Notes: generated from the letters alone by a model not told the origin. A DNA stretch of 64,000 nt from Pseudomonas argentinensis (GCF_001839655.2 NZ_CP056087.1:744001-808000), one strand, 5' to 3'. Shown: positions 20,019 to 29,069, counted from the stretch's first letter. Numbers and translations: made by a program.

Positions 20019-20057
20019 TTTAAGTTTCGCTTAAGCCGGCTTTAAGCCTCGCTTCAG
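20019..20057 (+). promoter_or_regulatory. Four tandem TTAAG-type half-sites (BqsR/CarR or PmrA-like box) before carO
   Basis: Hexamers TTTAAG (20019), CTTAAG (20030), TTTAAG (20041) and CTTCAG (20052) recur every 11 bases, each separated by 5 bases. The first pair is TTAAG-N6-TTAAG, which I recall as the published recognition site of the P. aeruginosa regulator BqsR (also called CarR). That calcium/iron two-component system controls carO. The array sits 50-88 bases before the carO start. Function is inferred from motif and gene identity. Confidence 0.7.
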
Positions 20058-20106
20058 CTGGGCGACTTAACCTGACCCCGTCATCTACAGATAAAGGGTC
20101 ATCCCC

Positions 20107-20454
20107 ATGAAAGCTCCCGTACTCGCACTGCTGCTCGCTCCGCTGTTCTCCACCGCCGCCCTGGCTGCCGGCTATACCGGCCCGGGTCAGGTCGCCCAGG
20201 TCACCACGGTCGAGCAGGCGCTGAAAGCCGGCGACGACACCCCGGTCGTGCTGCAAGGCCAGATCGTCAAGCGCCTGCAGGACGAGCTCTACGAGTTCAA
20301 GGACGCCACCGGCACCATCCATGTCGAGATCGACGACGAAGACTGGCCGCCGCAAGCCATCTCCGAGAAGGCCACCGTCAAGCTGACCGGCGAAGTCGAC
20401 AAGGACCTGACCAGCCGTGAAATCGACGTCGATCTCGTCGAACTGGTGAAATAA
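20107..20454 (+). CDS. carO: YgiW/YdeI family OB-fold periplasmic protein, CarO-like
   Basis: A 115-residue protein with a signal peptide (cleavage near ALAA, residue 20) and a single OB-fold: VVLQGQIVKRLQDELYEFKD, then GTIHVEIDDEDW and VKLTGEVDKD. This is the BOF/YgiW-YdeI stress-tolerance family. The neighbourhood (serA to ilvA) and the upstream regulator box match P. aeruginosa CarO (PA0320), which helps hold cytosolic calcium low and aids iron-stress survival. It is monocistronic, followed at once by a mobile palindromic element. Confidence 0.82.
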   Translation: MKAPVLALLLAPLFSTAALAAGYTGPGQVAQVTTVEQALKAGDDTPVVLQGQIVKRLQDELYEFKDATGTIHVEIDDEDWPPQAISEKATVKLTGEVDKDLTSREIDVDLVELVK

Positions 20455-20457
20455 GCC

Positions 20458-20727
20458 CTAGGGCCTGTTAGCACTTCCGCGCAAGCCGCGTTGCCGCGTA
20501 AAGTCTCGCCAGGCTAGGCGGAGGACGCAGGGAATGGTTGTTCCCTTGCCAAGTCCTCCAACAACGCATGGCGAGATTTTTCGCGCAACCCGAAGGGCCG
20601 GGCCCGTTTTGCCGCGATGCTGCGTTTCTCGCCGGCTCATTTAGCCCGCTAAACTTCGCGGCTCGTGCCTTGCCTCGCGGCAAAACGGGCTCCGGCGCGG
20701 TCGTGCGGAAGTGTTAACAGGCCCTGG
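20458..20727. mobile_element. MITE-like palindromic element, copy 1
   Basis: The element has 21-bp inverted ends (20460-20480 and 20705-20725) with one mismatch, bounded by CTAG on the left and CTGG on the right. Inside are two further long hairpins: one pairs about 20491-20510 with 20571-20590, the other 20605-20620 with 20673-20690 (CCCGTTTTGCCGCGA / TCGCGGCAAAACGGG). It has no coding capacity. It is homologous over most of its length to the elements at 25988-26250 (opposite orientation) and 46764-47076. It separates carO from the first CarP-like gene. Confidence 0.8.
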
Positions 20728-20819
20728 GCTGTTAGCTTCCCTTCACCGCACCGAATGGCCGCCTCTCGACGTATCGAGGGGCGGCGCCGTCATTTCTGTC
20801 ATTGCATATGCGAGTCGCC

Positions 20820-21740
20820 ATGGGCCGTCTGTTTTCGATCAAGGGATTATTCCTGCTGTTGGTGCTTGTCCTGCTGGCCGCACTGGTTTGCGTTGGTGTG
20901 CAATTCCGCCTGTTCGAACGGGCCTGGTTCAATGTCAGCCAGCCGGTTGAAGCGCCCGCCCATTCGCGGTGGCTGAGCGACTACCGGGTGGTGATCGAGG
21001 CGCAGCGCATCGAAGGGCTGGAAGACGACGTGTCGGCGCTGACCTACGATCCGGACCGTAAAAGCCTGTTCACCGTCACCAACCAACATCCCAAGCTGAT
21101 CGAGCTGTCGCTCGATGGCAAGGTGCTGCGGCAGATCGAGCTGATCGGCTTCGGCGACCCGGAAGCCGTCGAGTACGTGGCCCCCGGGCGTTTCGTCATC
21201 GCCGACGAGCGCGCGCAGCGGCTGGTCAAGGTGCGCATCGACGATGACACCACCGCCATCGATGTCGCCGAGGCGCAACAGATGTCGCTGGGCCTGGAAA
21301 TGGGCACCAAGAACAAGGGGTTCGAGGGGCTCGCCTATGACCGGAAAGGCCTGCGGCTGTTCGTGGCCAAGGAGCGCGACCCCATGCGCATCTATGAGGT
21401 ATTGGGGTTTCCCGACCTCGATCCGGCTACGCCGAACTCCGTGCAGATTCGCGACGACCGCAAGCGCGATGCCGGCATCTTCGTGCGTGATCTTTCCAGC
21501 CTGCATTACGACAGCCTGACCGGCCACCTGCTGGCGCTGTCGGATGAGTCGCGCCTGGTCGTCGAACTGGATGAAGCCGGCAAGCCGCTCAGCAGCCTGT
21601 CACTGTTGCAAGGGCAGCAGGGTCTGAAGAAGTCGGTGCCCCAGGCCGAGGGCATCACCATGGACGATCAGGGCGTGCTGTACATGACCAGCGAGCCCAA
21701 CCTCTTCTATGTATTCAGCAAGGGCGGCAAGGCCGATTAG
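20820..21740 (+). CDS. SdiA-regulated/YjiK-like beta-propeller, CarP-like copy 1
   Basis: A 306-residue protein with one N-terminal membrane anchor (about 6-25) and a periplasmic beta-propeller built from repeats such as DDVSALTYDPDRKSLFTVTN, GFGDPEAVEYV and LSSLHYDSLTGHLLALSDES. The family is annotated SdiA-regulated. P. aeruginosa CarP (PA0327), a calcium-induced predicted phytase, belongs to it and occupies this position. The ATG at 20820 is chosen because it aligns exactly with the start of the neighbouring paralogue; ATG 20808 is also open. About two thirds of residues appear identical to the next gene. Confidence 0.82.
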   Translation: MGRLFSIKGLFLLLVLVLLAALVCVGVQFRLFERAWFNVSQPVEAPAHSRWLSDYRVVIEAQRIEGLEDDVSALTYDPDRKSLFTVTNQHPKLIELSLDGKVLRQIELIGFGDPEAVEYVAPGRFVIADERAQRLVKVRIDDDTTAIDVAEAQQMSLGLEMGTKNKGFEGLAYDRKGLRLFVAKERDPMRIYEVLGFPDLDPATPNSVQIRDDRKRDAGIFVRDLSSLHYDSLTGHLLALSDESRLVVELDEAGKPLSSLSLLQGQQGLKKSVPQAEGITMDDQGVLYMTSEPNLFYVFSKGGKAD

Positions 21741-21844
21741 TCGGGTTGCCACGCTGGTGAAGCGAGACGAGGGCTGTTAGCTTCGCGGGTCGCAGGGCGC
21801 TCCTGAGGGAGCGACCGTGTTTGTTTCTCCATGAGTGAGCGAGT

Positions 21845-22765
21845 ATGCGTCGTCTGATTTCCCTCAAGACCGTGTTGCTGCTGCTGGTACTGGTCGCGGC
21901 ATTGTTGCTGGCTATCTGGGGCCAGGAGTTCCGGGTATTCGAGCGGGCCTGGTTCAATGTGCGACAGCCCGCCGAGGCGCCGGCCAATACGCTGTGGCTC
22001 GATAGCTATCAGGTGAGCCGTGAGGCCAAGGTGATCGAAGGGCTGGACGACGACGTGTCGGCGCTGACCTACGATCCGGTGCGCAAAACGCTGTTTACCG
22101 TCACCAACCAGAATACCCGGTTGATCGAGCTGTCGCTCGACGGCAAGATGCTGCGCGAGATCCGTCTGGTCGGCTTCGGCGATCCGGAAGCCGTGGAGTA
22201 CGTCGCCCCTGGCGTCCTGGTGATCGCCGATGAACGCCCGCAGCGCCTGGTGGAGGTTCGCATCGACGACGCCACTACCCAGGTCGATGCTGCCGACGGC
22301 CAGCAGCTGTCGCTGGGCCTGGAAATGGAGGCCAAGAACAAGGGCTTCGAGGGCCTGGCCTATGACCTGGCGGGCAAGCGCCTGTTCATTGCCAAGGAGC
22401 GTGATCCGCTGCGCATTTACGAGGTGCACGGCTTCCCGCATCTCGATCCGCACAGCCCCTCGGCAATCCGCATCATCGATGACCGTGAGCGCGACGAAGG
22501 CCTGTTCGTCCGCGATCTGTCCAGCCTGCAATACGATGCCCGTACCGGTCACCTGCTGGCGCTGTCCGATGATTCGCGGCTGCTGGTGGAAATGGATACC
22601 AAGGGCGAACCGGTCAGCAGTCTGTCGCTGGTCGGCGGCCAGCAGGGCCTCAAGGAGCCCGTGCCCCAGGCCGAAGGTATCGCCATGGACGAGCAGGGCG
22701 TGATCTACATGATCAGCGAGCCCAACCTGTTCTACACCTTCGAAAAAAGGCCGGGTGATCGCTGA
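21845..22765 (+). CDS. SdiA-regulated/YjiK-like beta-propeller, CarP-like copy 2
   Basis: This is a tandem paralogue of the preceding gene with identical length (306 residues), the same membrane anchor and collinear propeller repeats (DDVSALTYDPVRKTLFTVTN, GFGDPEAVEYVAPG, NKGFEGLAYD). Both genes have the string GGGCTGTTAGCTTC 74-94 bases before their starts, so the duplication included upstream DNA. The pair may differ in regulation or substrate. A terminator overlaps this gene's stop codon. Confidence 0.82.
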   Translation: MRRLISLKTVLLLLVLVAALLLAIWGQEFRVFERAWFNVRQPAEAPANTLWLDSYQVSREAKVIEGLDDDVSALTYDPVRKTLFTVTNQNTRLIELSLDGKMLREIRLVGFGDPEAVEYVAPGVLVIADERPQRLVEVRIDDATTQVDAADGQQLSLGLEMEAKNKGFEGLAYDLAGKRLFIAKERDPLRIYEVHGFPHLDPHSPSAIRIIDDRERDEGLFVRDLSSLQYDARTGHLLALSDDSRLLVEMDTKGEPVSSLSLVGGQQGLKEPVPQAEGIAMDEQGVIYMISEPNLFYTFEKRPGDR

Positions 22766-22776
22766 CTCGGCCTTTT
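22745..22776 (+). terminator. Terminator of the CarP-like pair
   Basis: AAAAGGCCG (22745-22753) pairs with CGGCCTTTT (22768-22776) around a 14-base loop that contains the stop codon of the second CarP-like gene. The 267 bases between here and 23044 hold nothing I recognise. Confidence 0.75.
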
Positions 22777-23043
22777 CGGTCAAAATATCAGCTGCGTAGG
22801 GCGAACCGGGACGCCGGCCGCTCGTAGCCTAGGCGAACAGTCCGCCGCGCGGAGGCGACTCACCTGCACAAGCATGCCGCCAGCCTGCCACGGCGTACTG
22901 CCTTCGACGAGTACGCCCGACAGTCTGAAACGGTGTAAACCTATTTCAGGGCTAGACATAGCCTTAGCGCTTAGCACCTTCACGCCTTCGCCAGTCGCGA
23001 ACGGCAACGGGGCACGGCGCCGTGACCCACTTACCGCGCTGCG

Positions 23044-24996
23044 TCAGAACAGGTACTGCAGGCCCAGGCTATAGCTGGCCTGGTCGCCATTGGCATGCCG
23101 CAGGCGCGTGTTGGCTTCGGCGTAGACGGCGAAGGCCTCGCTGATGATCAGTTGCGTGCCCAGGCGCGCGCGGGCGAAGTGCTTGTCGTTTTCCCGACCG
23201 TTGCTCACCCGGCGTGCCGAGCCGTCGGCCAGACTGGTAACGATGAAATCCTCGCTCATGCCATCGGCCAGCTCTTCGATCCAACTGAGGCTGGCATAAG
23301 GCTGCAAGCCCATGGCCTTGTCCAGCGCGATATCGCCGCGTACCTGCCAGCCGAAGCTCAACTCCAGCGAGTCGAAGCGTTCATCGGCGAAGCGCAGGGC
23401 GGTACGTTGCGTGGATTTCTCGCTGAAGCCATCGAGCCTGTAGTGGCGATAGTCGAGACCCGCTTGCGGGCCGGTACGCCAGTCGCCGAACAGCAGGTCA
23501 TAACCGCCCAGCAGGCCTGTGCCCCAGAACGTGGCATCGGTTTCGCCGGCAAGCTTCTGGTCGAGCAGCGCCGGACCGCCGGCGTTGCCCTGGATGAATA
23601 CCGAGCGCTTCAGATCGAAGCGGGTACGACCGGCGCTGAGGTCGGCGTTCAGCCACAGCGGCCCGGTATTGCCCAGCAGCGCGTGGAGGCCGGCCTGCCA
23701 GGTGTCGCTCTCTACCTTGCCACCGTGTTGCAGGTCATCCTGGCCGCGGCTGAAGCTCAGGCCGGCACCCAGGTTCAGCCAGTCGCTGAGTTGGGCATCG
23801 CCGAACAGGTAGGCGGTGGCCTGGCGGGAGCGCTGCTCCAGTGAGCCGTCGAAGCCGCCGCTGGGCTGCCATTGACCCTCCACCCCGACACCGCCGTCGA
23901 CGCTGCCGACTTCCCGGGGGGTGGCGCGCAGGCTCAGCCAGCGACGCTCCAGCAATTGCTGGTGAGTCTGCTGCTGGCGCTTGAGCGTTTCTTCCAGGGT
24001 GCCGAGCATGGCCCCGCCGGATAGCGCCGAATAGCGCAGGTCGGTATGGGTGGCTTCCAGCACCAGGCGGGTCAGCAGGCGGGAATAGTCACGCAGGCGC
24101 TGCGCAATGCGTTCTGCACCGAAGGCGCCGACCAGCACGGATTCGTTGTCGAGGGCCGGGTCGTGCCAGGTGGCGCCACCGGGAATGGTCGGGTTGGTGG
24201 TCTGCTCATAGCCGTCGAGATCGCCTATTTGCCAATTGGTGGCCTCCACGAAGAGCACCGGAATACCCAGGCCCTCGAAGCTTTCGGCGTCGCTGCAGCA
24301 GCCGGTGCCGGCTGGATAGGCGGCGTTCAGACCGGGGTTGGTGTGCAGGTCGATGCCCAGTTCCTTGGCAATGCGCAGGGTGTGTTCGCGTAGCGCCACC
24401 AGTTGCGGTGCGGCGACGCTGTCCGAGCCGGCATGGGCGTACATCATGTCGCCGGTGATCAGGCTGTCGATGTTGATCATGCCGGTCAGACGGGCGCGTG
24501 CCTCGGCATCCAGGGAGGCGACGTAGGCGCGCGAGCCACGCAGGCCTTCCTCCTCGGCACCGAAGCCGATAAAGGTCACGCCATCCTCGAACGACAGGCC
24601 GGCCAGGTTGCGGGCGATTTCCGTCAACACCCCCGCACCCGAGGCATTGTCATCCAGGCCCTGCAGGGTGGGGCGGCCGAAGAAGGTGTCGAAATGGGCG
24701 CCGACCACCAGGTTCTTACCGGTAGTACCGCCGGTCTCGACAATCACGTTCTGCGAGCTGCGGCTGCCTGCCCAGGTAAAGTCCTGGCGATAGCTGTTGT
24801 ACCCGGCCGCCGACAGGCGCTCCTGCATCCAGTCGGTCGCGCCCGCAAAACTGCTGGTGCCGCGATAACGGCCCGGGTAGTCGTTGATCAGCCTGTCGAC
24901 GGTGCCGCCGGCGTATTCGCCGTATTGGTAGGCCATGGCCAGGGTGGGTAACAGCGTGCCTGCCAGGCCCATGCCCAGAATGAGAGGTTTGATCAC
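23044..24996 (-). CDS. aaaA: Autotransporter with M28-type aminopeptidase passenger, AaaA-like
   Basis: A 650-residue outer-membrane protein. The signal peptide ends near AMA (residue 22). The M28 zinc peptidase passenger shows metal ligands in AHFD (101-103), GLDDNASGAG (115-116), GAEEEGLRGS (148-150), MINIDS and a histidine in TWHDP. From about 385 to the end is an autotransporter beta-barrel closing with a terminal phenylalanine (LGLQYLF). In P. aeruginosa the orthologue AaaA (PA0328) trims N-terminal arginine from peptides at the cell surface. A GTG start is used because AAGGAG precedes it by 7 bases. The CarP-AaaA-RpiA order matches. Confidence 0.9.
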   Translation of the reverse strand: MIKPLILGMGLAGTLLPTLAMAYQYGEYAGGTVDRLINDYPGRYRGTSSFAGATDWMQERLSAAGYNSYRQDFTWAGSRSSQNVIVETGGTTGKNLVVGAHFDTFFGRPTLQGLDDNASGAGVLTEIARNLAGLSFEDGVTFIGFGAEEEGLRGSRAYVASLDAEARARLTGMINIDSLITGDMMYAHAGSDSVAAPQLVALREHTLRIAKELGIDLHTNPGLNAAYPAGTGCCSDAESFEGLGIPVLFVEATNWQIGDLDGYEQTTNPTIPGGATWHDPALDNESVLVGAFGAERIAQRLRDYSRLLTRLVLEATHTDLRYSALSGGAMLGTLEETLKRQQQTHQQLLERRWLSLRATPREVGSVDGGVGVEGQWQPSGGFDGSLEQRSRQATAYLFGDAQLSDWLNLGAGLSFSRGQDDLQHGGKVESDTWQAGLHALLGNTGPLWLNADLSAGRTRFDLKRSVFIQGNAGGPALLDQKLAGETDATFWGTGLLGGYDLLFGDWRTGPQAGLDYRHYRLDGFSEKSTQRTALRFADERFDSLELSFGWQVRGDIALDKAMGLQPYASLSWIEELADGMSEDFIVTSLADGSARRVSNGRENDKHFARARLGTQLIISEAFAVYAEANTRLRHANGDQASYSLGLQYLF

Positions 24997-25233
24997 ATCA
25001 TGCTCCTTATGCTGTTTTTGTGTGGCAGTCAGCGCAGAGCAGTATGTGGGCCGGAAATCCGAACCGGTAGGAAAATGGCGTAGTACAGAGGCCCAAGTGT
25101 CGCCTGGCTGTAAGTATGACGGGCACCTACCGCTGCGGCGGCGGCAGGGGTGAGCGCCTAGCTGGCAGGCCGGCACTCACTTGGTGCGGGCCGGCAGGTG
25201 ATGGGGCGGATGCTGGTCACCCGCCCGCGGGGT

Positions 25234-25905
25234 TCAGCGCTTGAGCGTCTTCACGCCTTCGGCGGTGCCGAGCAGCAGCAGATCGGCCGGGCGGGCGGCG
25301 AACAGGCCGTTGGTGACCACACCGACGATGGCGTTGATGTCCGTTTCCAGTTTCACCGGGTCGGTGATGCTCATGTTGTGTACGTCGAGGATCACGTTGC
25401 CGTTGTCGGTCAGCACGCCTTCACGGTACACCGGGTCGCCGCCCAGTTTGACCAACTGGCGGGCCACGTGGCTGCGCGCCATGGGGATCACTTCCACCGG
25501 CAGCGGGAATTCGCCGAGCACCGGTACCAGCTTGCTGCCGTCGGCGATGCAGATGAAGGTGCGTGCTACAGCCGCGACGATCTTCTCGCGGGTCAGGGCC
25601 GCGCCGCCGCCCTTGATCAGGTTCAGGCGCTCGTCGCTTTCGTCGGCGCCATCGACGTAGAACTCCAGGTCGCTGACGGTATTGAGTTCATACACCGGAA
25701 TACCATGGCCCTTGAGGCGCGCGGCGGTGGCTTCCGAGCTGGCCACGGCGCCGTCGAACTCCAGCTTGTGCTTGGCCAGGGCGTCGATGAAGCAGTTGGC
25801 GGTGGAGCCGGTGCCGACCCCAATCACGCTCTTGGCGTCGAGCTTGGGAAGGATGAAGTCGACGGCGGCCTGGGCCACGGCTTGTTTGAGCTGATCCTGG
25901 GTCAT
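25234..25905 (-). CDS. rpiA: Ribose-5-phosphate isomerase A
   Basis: RpiA interconverts ribose 5-phosphate and ribulose 5-phosphate in the pentose phosphate pathway. The 223-residue protein shows the phosphate loop GTGSTANC (31-38), DGADESDE (85-92) with catalytic aspartates, and [12 protein letters not shown] (98-109) with catalytic glutamate 107. It is divergent from ilvA, with a palindromic element between them, the same relative arrangement as PA0330-PA0331. Confidence 0.97.
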   Translation of the reverse strand: MTQDQLKQAVAQAAVDFILPKLDAKSVIGVGTGSTANCFIDALAKHKLEFDGAVASSEATAARLKGHGIPVYELNTVSDLEFYVDGADESDERLNLIKGGGAALTREKIVAAVARTFICIADGSKLVPVLGEFPLPVEVIPMARSHVARQLVKLGGDPVYREGVLTDNGNVILDVHNMSITDPVKLETDINAIVGVVTNGLFAARPADLLLLGTAEGVKTLKR

Positions 25906-25987
25906 GCGGGTTCCACGAGAAGGAAGGAAACGAGGCCGCGATTATAGCCGGCAAAACCCCGGAATTCGTATGGTCGCTCGGCGGATG

Positions 25988-26250
25988 GTAGGGGCTGCTG
26001 TCGCTTCAGCGCGACCGCGCCGGAGCCCATTTTTTCGCGAGGCAAGGCGCGAGCCGCGAACTTTGGCCGTGCAAATGAGTCGGCGAGCAACGCAGCATCA
26101 CGGAAAAATGGGCCCGGCCCTTGGGTTGTGGGGGGAGATTTCACCGTGCCTCGCCGCAGAGCTTGGAAATCGCTGCTGTTGTGGCCCTGTGCAACCCGGT
26201 GAAATTTTCCGCCGCAACGCGGCTGGTGCTGAAACGATGGCAGCCCCTGA
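25988..26250. mobile_element. MITE-like palindromic element, copy 3 (reverse orientation)
   Basis: The 21-bp inverted ends at 25990-26010 and 26228-26248 have three mismatches. Reverse-complemented, it aligns with copies 1 and 2, sharing CGCGCCGGAGCCC and GGGCCCGGCCCTT blocks and the two internal hairpins. Many stem positions differ from the other copies on both arms, so pairing is partly kept. The flanking tetranucleotide is decayed (GTAG on the left, CTGA on the right), suggesting an old insertion. It lies between rpiA and ilvA and may carry part of the ilvA leader. Confidence 0.75.
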
Positions 26251-26295
26251 TGTTAGACTCGTCGATTCCCCTCGAAGCCGCCTACGATGCCCGCC

Positions 26296-27810
26296 ATGCT
26301 CGAACAGTACGTCAAGAAGACCCTGACCTCCCGTGTCTATGACGTTGCCGTGGAAACCCCGCTGCAACCCGCTCGCCAACTTTCCGAACGCCTGGGCAAT
26401 CAGATTCTGCTCAAGCGCGAGGATCTGCAGCCGGTTTACTCGTTCAAGATTCGTGGCGCCTACAACAAGCTCGTCCAGCTCAGCCCTGAAGAACTGGCGC
26501 GCGGCGTGGTCACCGCCTCGGCCGGCAACCATGCCCAGGGCCTGGCGTTGGCTGCCAAGCACATGGGCGTGAAGGCGACCATCGTCATGCCGCGCACCAC
26601 GCCCGAGCTCAAGGTGCAGGGCGTGCGTTCGCGGGGCGGCAAGGTGGTGCTGCATGGCGATGCCTTCCCCGAGGCCCTGGCTCACTCGCTGAAGCTGGTC
26701 GAGGAAAAGGGCTACACCTATATCCATCCCTACGATGATCCGCTGGTGATCGCCGGCCAGGGCACCGTGGCGATGGAAATCCTCCGTCAGCACCAGGGGC
26801 GCCTCGATGCGGTATTCGTACCGGTCGGCGGCGGCGGCCTGATCGCCGGTATCGCCGCCTACATCAAGTACCTGCGTCCTGAGGTGAGGGTCATCGGCGT
26901 GGAGCCGGACGACTCCAATTGCCTGCAGCAGGCCCTGGCCGCTGGCGAGCGCGTGGTGTTGCCCCAGGTCGGGCTGTTCGCCGATGGCGTGGCGGTGGCG
27001 CAGATCGGCCAGCACACCTTCGCCATCTGCAAGGATCATGTCGACGAGGTGATCACCGTCAGTACCGACGAGATCTGCGCGGCGATCAAGGACATCTACG
27101 ACGATACCCGCTCGATCACCGAGCCAGCCGGCGCATTGGCCGTGGCCGGGATCAAGCGCTACGTCGAACGGGAAGGAATCAGTGGCCAGGTGCTGGTCGG
27201 CATCGACTCCGGCGCCAACGTCAACTTCGACCGCCTGCGCCATGTGGCCGAGCGCGCCGAGCTGGGGGAAAAGCGCGAGGCGATCATCGCCGTCACCATC
27301 CCCGAGAGGCCGGGCAGTTTCAAGGCGTTCTGCGAGGCCATCGGCAAGCGGCAGATCACCGAATTCAACTACCGCTATCACCAGGACGGCGAGGCGCACA
27401 TCTTCGTCGGCGTGCAGACCCACCCGGAGAACGACCCGCGCGCGGCGCTGGTGGAAAACCTGCGCAGTCAGGGCTTCCCGGTACTCGACCTGACCGACAA
27501 CGAACTGGCCAAGCTGCATATCCGCCACACCGTGGGCGGTCATGCCGCGGCGGTGCCGGACGAGTGCGTGTTCCGCTTCGAGTTTCCCGAGCGGCCGGGC
27601 GCGTTGTTCAACTTCCTCAACAAGCTGGGCGGGCGCTGGAACATCACCCTGTTCCATTACCGCAACCATGGCGCCGCCGATGGCCGGGTGCTGGCGGCCC
27701 TGCAGGTGCCGGAAGACGAGCGCCACCTGCTGGCGCCGGCGCTGGACGAGATCGGCTATCCGTACTGGGACGAGAGCGACAACCCGGCCTACAAGCTGTT
27801 TCTTGGCTAG
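26296..27810 (+). CDS. ilvA: Threonine ammonia-lyase, biosynthetic
   Basis: IlvA deaminates threonine to 2-oxobutyrate, the first step to isoleucine. The 504-residue protein has the PLP lysine in SFKIRGAYNK (Lys51), the phosphate-binding GGGGLIAG near 177, and two C-terminal ACT-like regulatory domains (about 325-504, ERPGSFKAFCEAIG and ERPGALFNFLNKLG) expected to bind isoleucine and valine. ATG 26296 gives the 504-residue length I recall for PA0331; ATG 26287 is an alternative. Confidence 0.96.
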   Translation: MLEQYVKKTLTSRVYDVAVETPLQPARQLSERLGNQILLKREDLQPVYSFKIRGAYNKLVQLSPEELARGVVTASAGNHAQGLALAAKHMGVKATIVMPRTTPELKVQGVRSRGGKVVLHGDAFPEALAHSLKLVEEKGYTYIHPYDDPLVIAGQGTVAMEILRQHQGRLDAVFVPVGGGGLIAGIAAYIKYLRPEVRVIGVEPDDSNCLQQALAAGERVVLPQVGLFADGVAVAQIGQHTFAICKDHVDEVITVSTDEICAAIKDIYDDTRSITEPAGALAVAGIKRYVEREGISGQVLVGIDSGANVNFDRLRHVAERAELGEKREAIIAVTIPERPGSFKAFCEAIGKRQITEFNYRYHQDGEAHIFVGVQTHPENDPRAALVENLRSQGFPVLDLTDNELAKLHIRHTVGGHAAAVPDECVFRFEFPERPGALFNFLNKLGGRWNITLFHYRNHGAADGRVLAALQVPEDERHLLAPALDEIGYPYWDESDNPAYKLFLG

Positions 27811-27835
27811 TCGCTTCTCCTGACGCGCCGCTTCA

Positions 27836-27890
27836 CCTGGGCTACCGAGATTGCTACCGGTAGCCTGGGTTGAGCGAAGCGATACCCAGG
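27836..27890. repeat. Extragenic palindrome, TAGCCTGGGT class
   Basis: CCTGGGCTAC and GTAGCCTGGGTTGAGCGAAG form an imperfect inverted pair ending ATACCCAGG. The right arm is the reverse complement of the left arm at 35739-35814. It sits just after ilvA and may act as a terminator. Confidence 0.7.
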
Positions 27891-27923
27891 GCCACTCTCT
27901 ATAGGAAATCGAAGGAAATCGTG

Positions 27924-28364
27924 ATGGAGCATTATCTGCTGATCAGAGTCCTCCATGCGCTGCCCGGCATTCTGCTGCTGGCGGGCGTGTCGGCCCATGC
28001 CTTGATGCTCTGGAAAGCCTGGCGCGGCGGCGACCGGCAGGTGCTGCAACGCAAGCTGCAGCGCACCCGCACCATCAGCCTGCCGGTGTTCGCCGTGCTG
28101 GCGCTGAGCCTGCCGGTGAGCGGCTGGTGGATGGTCAACCTGGCCGGCTGGCCGCTGAGCCAGCTGTGGCTGCTGCTGGGCAGCAGCCTCTTCGCTGTGC
28201 TGATGATCGTCGGCCTGCTGCTGTTCGGCCGCCTGGGCGCCTGGCAGGCGCAAGCCGAGGGCGCGGTGCCGGCCACGTCGCTGCGCCTGGTGATGGTCTA
28301 TACCGCGCTGATCGTGGTGCTGCTGCTGGTGATCATGGCGGTGATGGGCGCCAAGCCGGTCTAG
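27924..28364 (+). CDS. DUF2269 family integral membrane protein
   Basis: A 146-residue inner-membrane protein with about four hydrophobic helices (near 5-25, 48-68, 75-97 and 120-142). The LLIRVLHALPGILLLAGV start and the central GWWMV are consistent with the DUF2269 family. No catalytic residues are evident and the function is unknown. The ATG at 27924 follows GAAGGAAATC; the open frame extends upstream into the repeat and was trimmed. Confidence 0.75.
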   Translation: MEHYLLIRVLHALPGILLLAGVSAHALMLWKAWRGGDRQVLQRKLQRTRTISLPVFAVLALSLPVSGWWMVNLAGWPLSQLWLLLGSSLFAVLMIVGLLLFGRLGAWQAQAEGAVPATSLRLVMVYTALIVVLLLVIMAVMGAKPV

Positions 28365-28415
28365 CGAACCGCCCTAAGCCGGGCGCTGTCGCGAAGGCGG
28401 CGCCCCGTACAGCTC

Positions 28416-29069
28416 TTAGCGCAGTGACATCACCGGCCAGCCGCGCTTCTCGGCTTCGGCCAGCAGGTTCGGATCCGGGTCGACGGCCACCGGATAGCTG
28501 ACCTGCTCGAGCAGCGGCAGATCGTTCATCGAGTCGCTGTAGAAGGTCGAGCGGTCCAGGTCGAAGCCGTTTTCCTGCATCCAGCGGTTGAGGCGGGTGA
28601 CCTTGCCTTCCTTGAAGCACGGCACGTCGGTGGTGCGCCCGGTGTAGCGGCCGTCGACCATCTCGCATTCGGTGGCCAGCAGGGTGTCGACGCCCAGGCG
28701 TGCGGCGATCGGCGCGGTGACGAAGCGGTTGGTGGCGGTGATGATCAGCAGCTTGTCGCCAGCGGCGCGGTGCCTGTCGAGCAGCGCCAGGGCCTTGGGC
28801 AGAATGATCGGTTCGATGCATTCGGCCATGAACTCGCGGTGCCAGGCATCGAGTTGGGCCATCTCGGTGCGACCGAAGATATCCAAAGTGAAGTTCAGGT
28901 AGTCGGTGATGTTCAGGCGCCCGACCAGGTAGTCCTGATAGAAGGCATCGTTGCGCGCCTTGTAGGTGGCGCCGTCGAGAATCCCGCGCTCGCACAGCCA
29001 GTCGCCCCAGGCGTGGTCGCTGTCGCCGCCAAGCAGGGTATTGTCGAGATCGAATAAAGCCAAACGCAC
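28416..29069 (-). CDS. HAD-IB family phosphatase (possible histidinol-phosphatase)
   Basis: A 217-residue HAD-superfamily hydrolase, subfamily IB. Motif I is DLDNT (D7, D9), motif II TATNR, motif III the lysine of FKEGKVTRL, and motif [11 protein letters not shown]. The cap is the four-helix SerB type. By position (before rppH-ptsP) it matches PA0335, reported as the missing histidinol-phosphate phosphatase of P. aeruginosa. That function is plausible but not provable from this sequence; phosphoserine phosphatase-like activity is the alternative. Confidence 0.85.
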   Translation of the reverse strand: MRLALFDLDNTLLGGDSDHAWGDWLCERGILDGATYKARNDAFYQDYLVGRLNITDYLNFTLDIFGRTEMAQLDAWHREFMAECIEPIILPKALALLDRHRAAGDKLLIITATNRFVTAPIAARLGVDTLLATECEMVDGRYTGRTTDVPCFKEGKVTRLNRWMQENGFDLDRSTFYSDSMNDLPLLEQVSYPVAVDPDPNLLAEAEKRGWPVMSLR

